DNA from: Cellulomonas sp. Y8
GTDB lineage: Bacteria > Actinomycetota > Actinomycetes > Actinomycetales > Cellulomonadaceae
Direction of reading: 5' to 3'
Assembly: GCF_008033115.1 (NCBI RefSeq)
Contig: NZ_CP041203.1
Span: forward strand, 992,001-1,056,000
DNA: 64,000 bases
The translations under genes were made by a program, and so were the position numbers. This document shows positions 46,315-55,440 of the stretch, in pieces. How positions within the stretch are numbered: position 1 is the first letter of the stretch; each line of letters starts with the position of its first letter. The notes under the pieces were generated by a model. It saw nothing but the letters and a program-made list of their open reading frames with translations, did not search any database and was not told where the DNA came from.

Positions 46315-47604
46315 TCACCCCGCCCCGGCCGCCCGCGCCGCCTCGCGCGCCTCGGCGCGGGCCACCACCGCCGCCACGCCGTCGAGCACCAGCCGCAGCC
46401 CCCAGTCCGGCCGGCCGTCGTCGTCCTCGGCGACGGAGTCGGCGTCGAACGCCCCCGCGTCGAGCGCCTGCGCCAGCACGGGGTGCTCCTGCGGGTCCGT
46501 CACCGCGCGCAGCAGGGAGGCGTAGTCGACCAGCGCCGGGTGCGCGGCCGGCCCCGGGGTGCTGCCGTCGGCCTGCTGCGCGGCCGCGTACGCCCGCTCC
46601 GCCTGCGCCTCCGCGGCGACGACCTGCCCCTCGGCGAGCATGTGCAGCGACAGCCGGCCGACCACCGCCGTCCGCTCCGACCAGCTCAGCGGCGTGCTGT
46701 CGAGCGCCCGCAGCCCGCGCTCGAGGAACGCCACCCGCGCCGGACCGGGGAGCGCCGCGGCCGCGGGGGTCTGGACCGCCCAGGGGTGCCGCCGGGCCAG
46801 GTCGAGCTGGTCGGCGCACCAGCGCTCGAGCGCGGCCCGCCAGGCCGGGATGCCGTCGGGGGCCGCGGCGCCGGCAGCGTCGCCCGCGCCGCGCCCGCCC
46901 GCCCCGGGCCCGCCCGCGGCCGTCACCGCCTCGGCGAGCGCCGCGTCGAGCATCACGGCCAGCAGGTCGTCCTTGCTCGACACGTACCGGTAGAGCGCCA
47001 TCGTCGTCACGCCGAGCCGCTCCGCGACCCGCGCCATCGACACCGCGCCCAGCCCGTCCGCGTCGGCCAGCGCGATCGCCGCCTCCGCGATCCCGGCGAC
47101 CGTCAACCCCGGGCGCGGGCCGCGGCGCCCGACCGGGGCCGGGCGCCAGAGCACGGCGAGTCCGGGAGGCAGGTCCGGGCCCGCCTCCGCCTCGCCCGGC
47201 TCCCGCGCCGCGAGCGCGCGCAGCCGCGCCCGCTCGACCTGCCGGGCAGCGCGCTGCGCCGCGAGCTGCGCGTCGAGCGCGGCCCGCTGCGCCTCGCGCT
47301 CGGCGCGGTCGGCCTCGCGCTCGACCTCGCGGACGGCGCGCTCCTGCTCGGCGCGCAGCCGCTCGGCCTCCTTCTCGGCCGCGCGGGCGGCGCGGTCGCG
47401 GTCGCGCTGCGCCTTCTCGGCGTCCTTGCGGGCCCGCTCCCGGTCCTTCTCGGCCCGGGCGGCCTCCTTCTGCGCGGCGCGCTCGGCCTTCTCCCGGTCG
47501 CGCCGCAGGGCCTCGGCGTGCTTGCGGGCGTCCGGGTCGCCCGGGTCGGCGGGGTCGGAGGCGGTCGCGTCCGGGTCGGCCGGCCGCTCGTCGTCGGGCT
47601 GCAT
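46315..47604 (-). CDS. TetR regulator with long N-terminal coiled coil
   Basis: An unusual 429-residue TetR protein. Residues about 25-135 form a highly charged helix rich in Ala/Arg/Glu/Lys (AEKEAERLRAEQERAVREVE), probably a coiled coil. A normal TetR helix-turn-helix follows (IAEAAIALADADGLGAVSMA, then VAERLGVTTMALYRYVSSKD). The C-terminal TetR_C-type ligand domain contains WAVQTPAAAALPGP. It is divergent from a DrrAB-like ABC exporter and its probable -10 TATGTT lies inside a palindrome, so it should repress both itself and the exporter. ATG start with AAGGAG at 4 nt. Confidence 0.87.
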   Translation of the reverse strand: MQPDDERPADPDATASDPADPGDPDARKHAEALRRDREKAERAAQKEAARAEKDRERARKDAEKAQRDRDRAARAAEKEAERLRAEQERAVREVEREADRAEREAQRAALDAQLAAQRAARQVERARLRALAAREPGEAEAGPDLPPGLAVLWRPAPVGRRGPRPGLTVAGIAEAAIALADADGLGAVSMARVAERLGVTTMALYRYVSSKDDLLAVMLDAALAEAVTAAGGPGAGGRGAGDAAGAAAPDGIPAWRAALERWCADQLDLARRHPWAVQTPAAAALPGPARVAFLERGLRALDSTPLSWSERTAVVGRLSLHMLAEGQVVAAEAQAERAYAAAQQADGSTPGPAAHPALVDYASLLRAVTDPQEHPVLAQALDAGAFDADSVAEDDDGRPDWGLRLVLDGVAAVVARAEAREAARAAGAG

Positions 47605-47632
47605 CGGGCTCCTTGACCGTGGGCGGATCAAC

Positions 47633-47675
47633 TGTGTACAACATACACACCGCACCATCCGTGTACGACGTAGAC
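47633..47675. promoter_or_regulatory. TetR operators in the divergent promoter
   Basis: A perfect palindrome TGTGTA-CAACA-TACACA (47633-47649) and a related imperfect site GTGTACGACGTAGAC (47661-47675) lie in the 86-bp gap between the TetR gene and the ABC operon. GTGTAC-type half-sites are common TetR operators. The first site contains TATGTT (reverse strand), a likely -10 for the regulator. A TTGACC (47613-47618) may be the -35 for the exporter. Confidence 0.65.
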
Positions 47676-47690
47676 AGAAAGGAGCCGGCG

Positions 47691-48626
47691 ATGGACACCC
47701 CGATGATCGAGACCCGGGCGCTGCGCAAGGCGTTCGGGTCGACCACCGTGCTGACCGGCGTCGACCTCGCGGTCCCGCAGGGCCAGGTGCTCGCGCTGCT
47801 CGGGCCGAACGGCGCGGGCAAGACCACCACCGTCGAGATCCTCAGCACGCTGCTGCGTCCCGACGGCGGCACCGCGTCCGTCGCCGGGCACGACGTCGTG
47901 CGCGAGCCCGACCGCGTGCGCGAGGCGATCAGCCTGACCGGCCAGTACGCGGCGGTCGACGAGCTGCTGACCGGCCGGGAGAACCTCCGCCTCATGGCCC
48001 GGCTCGCCCACCTCCCGCGGGCCGTCGGGCGGGCCCGCGGCGACGAGCTCCTCGAGCTGTTCGACCTGGTCGGGGCCGCCGACCGGCTCGTCCGCACCTA
48101 CTCCGGCGGGATGCGCCGACGCCTCGACCTCGCCGTCGGGCTGCTGACCCGCCCGGCCGTGCTGTTCCTCGACGAGCCGACCACCGGGCTCGACCCGCGC
48201 AGCCGGTCCGACCTGTGGGCCGTCATCCGCGAGGTCGTCGCGCAGGGGGCCACCGTGCTGCTGACCACGCAGTACCTCGACGAGGCCGACGCCCTCGCCG
48301 ACCGCGTGGCCGTGCTCGACCACGGCCGGGTCATCGCGCAGGGCACCGGCACGGAGCTCAAGCGCGAGGTCGGCGCCGCGCACGTCGAGCTGCAGCTGGC
48401 CGGCGGGCGGACCGAGAGGGTCGCCACCGACGCCTCCGTGCCGGACGTGCGCCGCATCCTCGCCGACGTCGAGGTCCGCCGGCTGCCCGTCGAGTCCTGG
48501 CGGGTCGCCGTGCCCACGCTCGACGACGTGTTCCTCACCCTCACCGGCCGCCCGGCGGACGCCGTCCCGGCCACCGACGCGCCCGCGCCCGACGCCGCGG
48601 ACCTGCTCACCCGGGAGGCGTCGTGA
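47691..48626 (+). CDS. DrrA-type ABC transporter ATPase (drug export)
   Basis: A 311-residue ATPase. Walker A is LLGPNGAGKTTTVEILSTLL, the Q-loop SLTGQYAAVDELLTGRENLR, the signature YSGGMRRRLDLAVGLL, Walker B VLFLDEPTTGLD and the switch TTQYLDEADALADRV. The C-terminal DrrA-specific domain (VRRLPVESWRVAVPTLDDVF) marks the daunorubicin-exporter class. AAAGGAG ribosome site 6 nt upstream. The stop overlaps the permease start. Likely expressed when the divergent TetR protein binds its inducer. Confidence 0.93.
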   Translation: MDTPMIETRALRKAFGSTTVLTGVDLAVPQGQVLALLGPNGAGKTTTVEILSTLLRPDGGTASVAGHDVVREPDRVREAISLTGQYAAVDELLTGRENLRLMARLAHLPRAVGRARGDELLELFDLVGAADRLVRTYSGGMRRRLDLAVGLLTRPAVLFLDEPTTGLDPRSRSDLWAVIREVVAQGATVLLTTQYLDEADALADRVAVLDHGRVIAQGTGTELKREVGAAHVELQLAGGRTERVATDASVPDVRRILADVEVRRLPVESWRVAVPTLDDVFLTLTGRPADAVPATDAPAPDAADLLTREAS

Positions 48627-49432
48627 CCGCCACCGCCCTCGCGCCCACGCGCACCGCCACGCGCCCGCCCGCCGGCGGGTGGGCGCTCCAGGACACCGCC
48701 GCGATGATCGGGCGGAGCCTGCGCCGGTCCCTGCGGACCCCCGACACCCTGATCATGGGCATCGCCCTGCCGGTGATCCTCATGCTGCTGTTCGTCTACG
48801 TGTTCGGCGGGGCCATCCAGACCGACCAGGCCGCCTACGTCGACTACGTCGTGCCGGGCATCATCCTGCTCTGCGCGGGCTACGGCGCCGCCACGACGGC
48901 CGTCTCCGTGGCGTCCGACATGACCGGCGGCCTGATGAACCGGTTCCGCACCCTCCCGGTGCGCCCGGTCGCCGCGCTGACCGGCCACGTCGTCGAGTCC
49001 GTCGTCCGCAACGCCGTGTCGACGGTCCTCGTCGTCGGCGTCGCCTACCTCACCGGGTTCCGGCCGACCGCCGGACTCGCGCAGTGGCTCGCGACCGCCG
49101 GCCTCGTGCTGCTGTACGTGCTCGCCCTCACCTGGACGGCCGTCTGCATCGGCATGGTGTCGTCGGGGCCGGAGGCCGCCAACGGCTTCACCTTCGCCAT
49201 CATGTTCCTGCCCTACGTGTCGAGCGCGTTCGTCCCGCCCGAGTCCATGCCGCGGGTCCTGGAGTGGATCGCGACGTACCAGCCCGTCACGCCGGTGACC
49301 GACACCGTGCGCGCGTGGCTGGTCGGCGCGCCGGGCGGGCAGCCGCTCGTGGCGCTGGCGTGGTGCTCGGGGCTGCTCGTGGTCGCGCGCCTCACGGCGG
49401 CCTGGCTGTTCCGGCGGCGCGCGGCGCGCTGA
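48623..49432 (+). CDS. DrrB-type ABC transporter permease
   Basis: A 269-residue ABC-2 permease with six helices. Landmarks are SLRRSLRTPDTLIMGIALPV, VDYVVPGIILLCAGYGAATT, MTGGLMNRFRTLPVRPVAAL and FLPYVSSAFVPPESMPRVLE, all typical of DrrB/NodJ-like subunits. GTG start overlapping the ATPase stop (GTGA). It forms the membrane channel with two copies of the ATPase. Confidence 0.93.
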   Translation: MTATALAPTRTATRPPAGGWALQDTAAMIGRSLRRSLRTPDTLIMGIALPVILMLLFVYVFGGAIQTDQAAYVDYVVPGIILLCAGYGAATTAVSVASDMTGGLMNRFRTLPVRPVAALTGHVVESVVRNAVSTVLVVGVAYLTGFRPTAGLAQWLATAGLVLLYVLALTWTAVCIGMVSSGPEAANGFTFAIMFLPYVSSAFVPPESMPRVLEWIATYQPVTPVTDTVRAWLVGAPGGQPLVALAWCSGLLVVARLTAAWLFRRRAAR

Positions 49433-49436
49433 CGCG

Positions 49437-49477
49437 CGTCGGGGACCGCCGGCGCACCGTGCCGGTGGTCCCCGACG
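49437..49477. terminator. bidirectional hairpin terminator
   Basis: A 17-bp stem with one G-T wobble (CGTCGGGGACCGCCGGC and its near-complement) and a 7-nt loop exactly fill the gap between the convergent permease and kinase genes. Confidence 0.85.
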
Positions 49478-50287
49478 TCACAGCACGACGCCGAGACGCG
49501 CCGCGAGCCGCGCGGTGTCCGCGCGGTGCCGGGCGCCCTCGTCCCGGTACTCCAGGCACCACAGCAGCTGCTGGACCGCCGCGCGTCCGTCGGCGCCGTC
49601 GGGCGCTCCGGGCATCCCGTCCCAGAGGGCGGCCCGCGCCGCGTCGGCGTCGGCGGGACCGGCCCACGCGCTGTCCCAGTCGAGCACCGCCGCCAGCCGC
49701 CACCCGGGACCGTCCGGCCGCACCAGCACGTTGCCGTGGTGCAGGTCGCCGTGGACGAGCACCGCACCCGCGCCCCCGTCGAACAGGGCGCCGTGCCGGT
49801 CGAGCAGACGCTCGGCCGCGTCCAGCCGCCACCCGGCGGGGACCCGCCGACGGGTCCGCTCGCGCAGGGCGTCCCGCTCCGGCTCCCCCGGGGCGTCGAG
49901 CTCGCCGAACCCCGGCTGCACGGCCGCCCGCAGGCGCGCGAGGACCTCGGTGAGCTCGGCCAGCACCGCCCGCCGGACCGCGTCGCCCGCGTGCGGATGC
50001 ACCTCGGACCACCCGCGCCCCACGACCCGCTCCGTCACGTGCACCTGCGTCCCGGCCACCTCCCGCGCGGCCACCGTGCGTGGCACGGGCACCCCGGCCG
50101 CCCGTGCGGACTCCTGCGCCCGCGCCGCCCGGAGCAGGTCGGGCGCGGCACCGGCAGGCGCGGTCTTCACGACGAGGGCCTCGCCGCCGGCGCCCGTCAC
50201 GGCGCGCACCGACGCACCGCCGGCACCGGCGAGCGCCGAGGTCGTCCGGGCGCCCGGCCCGAGCACCGCCGCGATCACCTCGTCCAC
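49478..50287 (-). CDS. aminoglycoside phosphotransferase-family kinase
   Basis: A 269-residue APH-fold kinase. The catalytic loop is complete (HGDLHHGNVLV) and so is the metal loop (AAVLDWDSAWAGPADADAAR), in contrast to the degenerate relative at 13767-14702. The N-lobe has ALVVKTAP with the expected ATP-binding Lys. GTG start with GGAGGAGGG just upstream. It is a single gene. Whether the substrate is an antibiotic or a cell metabolite cannot be told from sequence. Confidence 0.87.
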   Translation of the reverse strand: MDEVIAAVLGPGARTTSALAGAGGASVRAVTGAGGEALVVKTAPAGAAPDLLRAARAQESARAAGVPVPRTVAAREVAGTQVHVTERVVGRGWSEVHPHAGDAVRRAVLAELTEVLARLRAAVQPGFGELDAPGEPERDALRERTRRRVPAGWRLDAAERLLDRHGALFDGGAGAVLVHGDLHHGNVLVRPDGPGWRLAAVLDWDSAWAGPADADAARAALWDGMPGAPDGADGRAAVQQLLWCLEYRDEGARHRADTARLAARLGVVL

Positions 50288-50402
50288 GAGCCCTCCTCCC
50301 GGACGCACCGGACCATCGTGGCAGCCCCGCCGCGCCGGGCGTCGTCCCCAGGACGCCACCCAGGGGGTGACCGCGGGCGTCCGCGGTGGTGGGATGGGTC
50401 GC

Positions 50403-51986
50403 ATGACCGTCCCTCCCCCGGCGGGCGCCGCGCCCGGCCCCGTCCCCGCGCCCGGCCCCGACGCCGAGCCCGGCGGCGCCGTGCCGCCCGGCCGCGCGCT
50501 GGCCGTCGAGTCCGCCGGCGTCGACGTCATCGCCGACCGCGACCGCAAGGGCACCCCGCGCCAGCTGTTCTGGCCGTGGTTCGCCGCCAACGTGTCCGTG
50601 CTCGGCCTGTCCTACGGCGCGTGGGTCCTCGACTTCGGCGTGTCCTTCACCCAGGCCGTCGTCGCGAGCGTCGTCGGCATCGTGTTCTCGTTCCTGCTCT
50701 GCGGGGTCGTCGCGCTGGCGGGCAAACGCGGGTCCGCCCCGACGATGGTGCTGTCCCGCGCTGCGCTCGGCGTCAAGGGCAACCGGGTCGCCGCCGTGCT
50801 GTCCTGGCTGCTCACCGTCGGCTGGGAGACGATCCTCACCGCGCTGGCCACCCTCGCCACGGCCACCGTCGTGGAGGCGCTCGGCTGGGGCGGCGGCACC
50901 GGCGTCCAGGTCGTGGCCCTCGTGGTGGTCGCGGCGCTCATCATCGCGGGCGGCGTGTTCGGCTTCGACCTGATCATGCGGATGCAGACCGTCATCACCG
51001 TGGTCACCGCCGTGCTGACCGTCGGCTACGTGCTGCTCGTCCTCGACCACGTCGACACCGCCGCCGTCACCGCGCTGCCGTCCGGCACCGCCCAGGCGTT
51101 CATCGGGGCGCTGGTGTTCATGATGACCGGGTTCGGGCTCGGCTGGGTCAACATGGCCGCCGACTACTCCCGGTACCTCCCGCGGCACACCTCCGGGCGC
51201 GGCGTCGTCGGGTGGACCACGTTCGGCGCCTCGCTCGCGCCGGTCGTGCTGCTGCTGTTCGGTCTGCTGCTGGCGGGCTCGGACCCGGAGCTGCGCGCGG
51301 CGATCAGCGACGACCCGATCGGCGCGCTCACCACCATCCTGCCGACCTGGTACCTCGTGCCGTTCGCGGTCGTGGCGGTGCTGGGCCTCATCGGCGGGGC
51401 CGTGCTCGACATCTACTCGTCGGGCCTCGCGCTCGTCTCGACCGGCCTGCCGATCACGCGGCCCGTCGCCGCCGGGATCGACGGCGTGATCATGGTGCTC
51501 GGGACCGTGTACATCGTGTTCGGCTCCGACACCTTCTTCGGCGTGTTCCAGGGCTTCCTCATCACCCTCGGCGTCCCCATCGCGGCGTGGGCGGGGATCA
51601 TGATCGCCGACGTCCTGCTCCGCCGGCGCGACTACGACGACCTCGACCTGTTCGACCCGCGGGGTCGCTACGGACGGGCCGCCGGGGTGCCGCTCACGCT
51701 GCTCGCGCTCGGCACCGTCCTCGGCTGGGGCCTGGTCACCAACGCGTCGGCCGGGTGGCTCTCCTGGCAGGGGTACCTGCTCGGGCCGTTCGGGCTCGGC
51801 GGGACCGAGGGCGCGTGGGCCTACGCGAACCTCGGGGTGCTGGTGGCGCTGGCCGTCGGGTTCCTCGGGACGGTGCTGCTGCGGCGCGGGGCGGTGCGAC
51901 GGCAGGAGGCGCTGCCGCCGACGGCCGGCGCGGTGCGGGCGGGCGCGGGCTCGGATGAGGGCGCCGACCTGGGGATCACGCGGTGA
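50403..51986 (+). CDS. cytosine/purine permease (NCS1 family)
   Basis: A 527-residue NCS1 transporter with twelve predicted helices. Landmarks are FWPWFAANVSVLGLSYGAWV, APTMVLSRAALGVKGNRV and GFGLGWVNMAADYSRYLPRH. These match the CodB/PurR-type signature, with the nucleobase site near VGWETI and the second-helix NVSV. The N-terminal 45 residues are Pro/Gly-rich. Stop overlaps the start of the cysteine hydrolase gene (GTGA). It probably imports cytosine, a purine or a related heterocycle for that hydrolase pathway. Confidence 0.92.
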   Translation: MTVPPPAGAAPGPVPAPGPDAEPGGAVPPGRALAVESAGVDVIADRDRKGTPRQLFWPWFAANVSVLGLSYGAWVLDFGVSFTQAVVASVVGIVFSFLLCGVVALAGKRGSAPTMVLSRAALGVKGNRVAAVLSWLLTVGWETILTALATLATATVVEALGWGGGTGVQVVALVVVAALIIAGGVFGFDLIMRMQTVITVVTAVLTVGYVLLVLDHVDTAAVTALPSGTAQAFIGALVFMMTGFGLGWVNMAADYSRYLPRHTSGRGVVGWTTFGASLAPVVLLLFGLLLAGSDPELRAAISDDPIGALTTILPTWYLVPFAVVAVLGLIGGAVLDIYSSGLALVSTGLPITRPVAAGIDGVIMVLGTVYIVFGSDTFFGVFQGFLITLGVPIAAWAGIMIADVLLRRRDYDDLDLFDPRGRYGRAAGVPLTLLALGTVLGWGLVTNASAGWLSWQGYLLGPFGLGGTEGAWAYANLGVLVALAVGFLGTVLLRRGAVRRQEALPPTAGAVRAGAGSDEGADLGITR

Positions 51987-52682
51987 CGGCCGGGCAGGGG
52001 CACGAGGACGCGGGTGGCGCGGCGTCGGCGGGCGAGCGGGGCGCGGCGGTGGACCAGCACGGCGCGGCAGCGGCCGGCGAGCACGGCCCGGCCGGCGCGA
52101 CGCCGGGGCGGGCGGTGCTCGTCGTGATCGACATGCAGCCCGTGTTCGCCGACCCGGGCAGCCCGTGGGCCGCGCCGCGGTTCGTCGAGGCGCTGCCCGT
52201 CGTCCGCGCCCTCGCGGAGCAGGCCGGCGCCGACCGCACCGTGTTCACGCGGTTCGTCGCCCCGGAGCACCCCGAGGGTGCGTGGGTGGCGTACTACGCC
52301 GACTGGCCGTTCGCCCTGCAGCCCGAGGACGCCCCGGCGTACGCGATCGTCCCGGAGCTGGCGGACCTCGCCGCGGCGTCGTCCGTCGTCACGGCGACGA
52401 CGTTCGGCAAGTGGGGCCCGGACCTCGCGGCGCACCTCCGCCCGGGCGACACCATGCTGTTCGCCGGCGTCTCGACGGACTGCTGCGTGCTGTCGACGGC
52501 GCTCCCCGGCGGCCGACGCCGGCGTGGCCGTGCGCGTGGTGGCGGAGGCGTGCGCGGGCGCCGACGACGCGAGCCACGCCCGCGCCCTGGACGCGATCCG
52601 CCTCTACGCCCCGCTGGCCGACGTGATCGACGCGACCACGGCGAGCGCGATCCTGGCGACCACCACGGCCCCGCCGGCCTGA
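51983..52682 (+). pseudogene. isochorismatase-family cysteine hydrolase, single frameshift
   Basis: A cysteine hydrolase of about 232 residues. The catalytic triad regions are visible: Asp in VLVVIDMQPVFADPGSPW, Lys in TTFGKWGPDL, and Cys in GVSTDCCVLSTALP. After that the frame breaks: CTCCCCGG at about 52505 has one C too many. The other frame resumes AADAGVAVRVVAEACAGADD through to the stop, which is the normal family ending. Most likely an assembly error. It is translationally coupled to the cytosine permease, suggesting the hydrolase acts on the imported heterocycle or its ring-opened product. Frame 1 would otherwise read on through a repeat-rich region. Confidence 0.83.
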
Positions 52683-52690
52683 CGTCCCCG

Positions 52691-52762
52691 GCCGCGCCGG
52701 CCGCACCGGCCGCACCGGCCGCGCCGGTCGCACCGGTCGCAGCGGTCGCGCCGGTCCCGCCG
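52691..52762. repeat. 9-bp tandem repeat (GCCGCACCG) x8
   Basis: Eight degenerate copies of GCCGCACCG or GTCGCACCG directly after the cysteine hydrolase gene. In the frame of the broken hydrolase they would read as Ala-Pro repeats. With cluster 5 they make up most of the 429-bp gene-free gap 52683-53111. Confidence 0.75.
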
Positions 52763-52852
52763 GCCGTCCAGGTCGCGCCATCGCGCCGAACACGCGAACA
52801 CCGCGCTGCACCACGCGGCGGGCCTCGCGCGCCCGCCGCATCCCAGACCCGC

Positions 52853-53005
52853 GCGAGGTCGGCGGTTCCGCCCCGAGGTCGTCGGTTCCGCACCGGTCGC
52901 CGTGGCCGCAACCGCCGACCTCGGCGGGCGACGCGTGAGGTCGTCACAACCGAGCGACGTCGGTGGGAACCAGTGACGACCTCGTCCCGATGTGCCGACC
53001 TCACG
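52853..53005. repeat. GAGGTCG-type inverted repeat cluster 5
   Basis: The largest cluster. Forward units are CGAGGTCGGCGGTTCCGCC (52854-52872), CGAGGTCGTCGGTTCCGC (52874-52891) and TGAGGTCGTCACAACC (52936-52951). Reverse units are GCAACCGCCGACCTCGG (52908-52924), AACCAGTGACGACCTCG (52968-52984) and TGCCGACCTCACG (52993-53005). It lies between convergent genes. Confidence 0.65.
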
Positions 53006-53044
53006 CTCACGACACCGCGCCGGCGTGACGCGCCGCCGGCAGCG

Positions 53045-53097
53045 CGACGCCCGGGGCGCGCCCGACCCCGTGGGGCCGGGCGCCCACCCGGGCGTCG
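53045..53097 (-). terminator. hairpin terminator after folD
   Basis: An 11-bp outer stem (CGACGCCCGGG with its complement) encloses further GC-rich complementary segments, 15 nt beyond the folD stop. Confidence 0.6.
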
Positions 53098-53111
53098 ACG
53101 GTGCGTGCGAC

Positions 53112-53990
53112 TCAGGCCTGGCGCTCGGCGGACTCCACGACGTTCGCCAGCAGCATCGCGCGCGTCATCGGCCCGACGCCGCCGGGGTTCGGCGACACCC
53201 ACGCGGCCACCTCGGCCACGCCGGCGTCCACGTCGCCCGCGATGCGGCTCTTGCCCGTCTCGGGGTCCGACACCCGCGAGACGCCCACGTCGACCACCAC
53301 GGCGCCCGGCTTCACCAGGTCGGCCGTGAGGATCCCCGGCACGCCCGCGGCGGCCACGATCACGTCGGCGTTCCGGGTGTGCTCGCCGAGGTCGGCCGTG
53401 CCGGTGTGCGTGAGCGTCACCGTGGCGTTCACGGCGCGCCGGGTCAGCAGCAGCCCGATGGACCGCCCGACCGTGGTGCCGCGCCCGATGACCGTGACAT
53501 CCGCGCCCGCGAGCGAGACGCCGTGCCGGGTGAGCAGCTCGATGATGCCGCGCGGCGTGCAGGGCAGCGGGGAGTCGATCTCCTCGTTGACCCGGAGAAC
53601 CAGCCGGCCCAGGTTGGTCGGGTGCAGGCCGTCCGCGTCCTTGTCGGGGTCGACGAGCTCCAGCACCCGGTTGGTGTCGATGCCGCGCGGCAGCGGCAGC
53701 TGCACGATGAACCCGGTGCAGGCCGGGTCCTCGTTCAGCCGCTGGACCGCGGCCTCGATGTCCTCCTGCGAGGCGTCGGCGGGCAGGTCCTCGCGGATCG
53801 AGGCGATGCCCACCTCCGCGCAGTCCCGGTGCTTGCCGGCGACGTAGGACACCGAGCCCGGGTCCTGCCCCACCAGCAGCGTGCCGAGCCCGGGCGTGAT
53901 GCCGCGCTCCGCGAGGGCCGCCACCCGCTCCTTGAGCTCGCTCTTGATCGCGGCGGCCGTGGCCTTGCCGTCGAGCGTCTTCGCCGTCAT
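53112..53990 (-). CDS. folD: methylenetetrahydrofolate dehydrogenase/cyclohydrolase
   Basis: A 292-residue bifunctional enzyme that interconverts methylene-, methenyl- and formyl-tetrahydrofolate. Family motifs are [20 protein letters not shown] (with the catalytic Lys), [24 protein letters not shown], the NADP loop [16 protein letters not shown] and the C-terminal [14 protein letters not shown]. It follows glyA by 13 nt on the same strand. Serine hydroxymethyltransferase feeds it one-carbon units. Shares the ZTP riboswitch leader. Confidence 0.96.
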   Translation of the reverse strand: MTAKTLDGKATAAAIKSELKERVAALAERGITPGLGTLLVGQDPGSVSYVAGKHRDCAEVGIASIREDLPADASQEDIEAAVQRLNEDPACTGFIVQLPLPRGIDTNRVLELVDPDKDADGLHPTNLGRLVLRVNEEIDSPLPCTPRGIIELLTRHGVSLAGADVTVIGRGTTVGRSIGLLLTRRAVNATVTLTHTGTADLGEHTRNADVIVAAAGVPGILTADLVKPGAVVVDVGVSRVSDPETGKSRIAGDVDAGVAEVAAWVSPNPGGVGPMTRAMLLANVVESAERQA

Positions 53991-54003
53991 GTCGCGGCCC
54001 CGG

Positions 54004-55293
54004 TCAGTACTGCTGCAGGCCGGGGTACAGCGGGAACGCGTCGGCCAGCTTGGCCACCCGCGCCCGCAGGCCCTCGACGTCGGCGGACGCACCGGCGGTC
54101 AGCGCGGACGCGATGATGTCCGCGACCTCGGTGAACTCGGCGTCGCCGAACCCGCGGGTCGCGAGCGCCGGGGTGCCGATCCGCAGGCCGGAGGTGACGC
54201 GCGGGGGGCGCGGGTCGAACGGCACCGCGTTGCGGTTCACCGTGATGCCGACGTCGTGCAGGAGGTCCTCGGCCTGCTGGCCGTCGAGCTGCGAGTTCCG
54301 CAGGTCGACGAGCACCAGGTGCACGTCGGTGCCGCCGGTCAGCACGGACACGCCCGCGGCGGCCACCTCGGGCGACACCAGCCGGTCGGCGATGATCCGG
54401 GCGCCGTCGATGGTGCGCTGCTGGCGGGCCTTGAAGTCCTCGCCGCCGGCGATCTTGAACGACACGGCCTTGGCGGCGATGACGTGCATGAGCGGGCCGC
54501 CCTGCTGGCCCGGGAACACGGCGGAGTCGATCTTCTTGGCGTACTCCTCGCGGCTCAGGATGAAGCCCGAGCGGGGGCCGCCGATCGTCTTGTGCACGGT
54601 GGACGACACGACGTCCGCGTGCGGCACGGGCGACGGGTGCAGACCCGCGGCGACCAGGCCGGCGAAGTGCGCCATGTCGACCCAGAGCTTCGCGCCGACC
54701 TCGTCGGCGATCTCGCGCATCGCGGCGAAGTCGAGGTGCCGCGGGTAGGCGGACCAGCCGCCGATGATCACGGCCGGGCGGTGCTTCAGCGCGGCCTCGC
54801 GGATCGCCTCGGGCTCGATGAGGAAGGTGTCCGGGTTCACGCCGTACGCGCCGACGTCGTAGAGCTTGCCGGAGAAGTTGATCTTCATGCCGTGCGTCAG
54901 GTGGCCGCCGTGCGCGAGCTCGAGGCCCAGGATGCGGTCGCCGGCGTTGGCGAGGGCGTGCAGCACCGCGGCGTTCGCGGTGGCGCCGGAGTGCGGCTGG
55001 ACGTTGGCGTGCTCGGCGCCGAACAGCTCCTTCGCGCGGGTGATCGCCAGCGTCTCGGCGATGTCGACCTGCTCGCAGCCGCCGTAGTACCGGCGGCCCG
55101 GGTAGCCCTCGGCGTACTTGTTGGTGAGGACGGAGCCCTGCGCCTGCAGGACGGCGCGCGGGACGAAGTTCTCGCTCGCGATCATCTCGAGCGTGCCCTG
55201 CTGGCGGGCGAGCTCCCCGTCCAGGACCGCCGCGATCTCCGGGTCCACCTGGGACAGGTTCTGGTCGAGCAGGGGCGTGTTCTCGGCGCTCAT
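54004..55293 (-). CDS. glyA: serine hydroxymethyltransferase
   Basis: A 429-residue PLP enzyme converting serine and tetrahydrofolate to glycine and methylene-tetrahydrofolate. Conserved blocks are [69 protein letters not shown] and the PLP lysine in [16 protein letters not shown] 55293 has GAGGAG 5 nt upstream. First gene of the glyA-folD operon; the leader carries a ZTP riboswitch. Confidence 0.97.
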   Translation of the reverse strand: MSAENTPLLDQNLSQVDPEIAAVLDGELARQQGTLEMIASENFVPRAVLQAQGSVLTNKYAEGYPGRRYYGGCEQVDIAETLAITRAKELFGAEHANVQPHSGATANAAVLHALANAGDRILGLELAHGGHLTHGMKINFSGKLYDVGAYGVNPDTFLIEPEAIREAALKHRPAVIIGGWSAYPRHLDFAAMREIADEVGAKLWVDMAHFAGLVAAGLHPSPVPHADVVSSTVHKTIGGPRSGFILSREEYAKKIDSAVFPGQQGGPLMHVIAAKAVSFKIAGGEDFKARQQRTIDGARIIADRLVSPEVAAAGVSVLTGGTDVHLVLVDLRNSQLDGQQAEDLLHDVGITVNRNAVPFDPRPPRVTSGLRIGTPALATRGFGDAEFTEVADIIASALTAGASADVEGLRARVAKLADAFPLYPGLQQY

Positions 55294-55317
55294 GCGTCTC
55301 CTCGGCAGTCGGCGGGC

Positions 55318-55440
55318 GCGGTCTGTCGACCGCACACCGATCGATGGTGTGGGGTGACCGCGGGGCCCAGGCGTCCGACCCGACGTCGTGCTGCTGCGTC
55401 GCTCCCCGGTGGTGACCCACCTGTGCGCCAGTCGCGACCG
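55318..55440 (-). promoter_or_regulatory. ZTP/ZMP (pfl) riboswitch upstream of glyA-folD
   Basis: On the reverse strand the conserved pfl blocks appear in order: GCGACTGGCG, ACAGGTGGG, ACCACCGGGGAGCGAC and CGCCTGGGC (aptamer about 55361-55440). Just downstream two copies of GCGGTC (55356-55361 and 55328-55333) compete for one GACCGC (55318-55323), which lies 25 nt before the start codon. This gives two exclusive folds and a likely expression platform. ZTP riboswitches turn on one-carbon and purine genes when 10-formyl-tetrahydrofolate is short, and glyA and folD are classic targets. A -10 TAGGCT lies at 55445-55450. Confidence 0.93.

Noticed and set aside
46315..47604. Artificial N-terminal extension of the TetR gene
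   Set aside because: The ATG at 47604 has a good AAGGAG site and the extension has a coherent charged helical pattern with strong codon bias, so it is probably translated.
52683..53329. C-terminal Ala-Pro-rich extension of the cysteine hydrolase in the unbroken frame
   Set aside because: The other frame gives the normal family C-terminus and stop. The extension is tandem repeat and GAGGTCG repeats read in frame.
55318..55440. THF or SAM riboswitch
   Set aside because: The conserved blocks and their order match the pfl/ZTP motif and not tetrahydrofolate or SAM aptamers.
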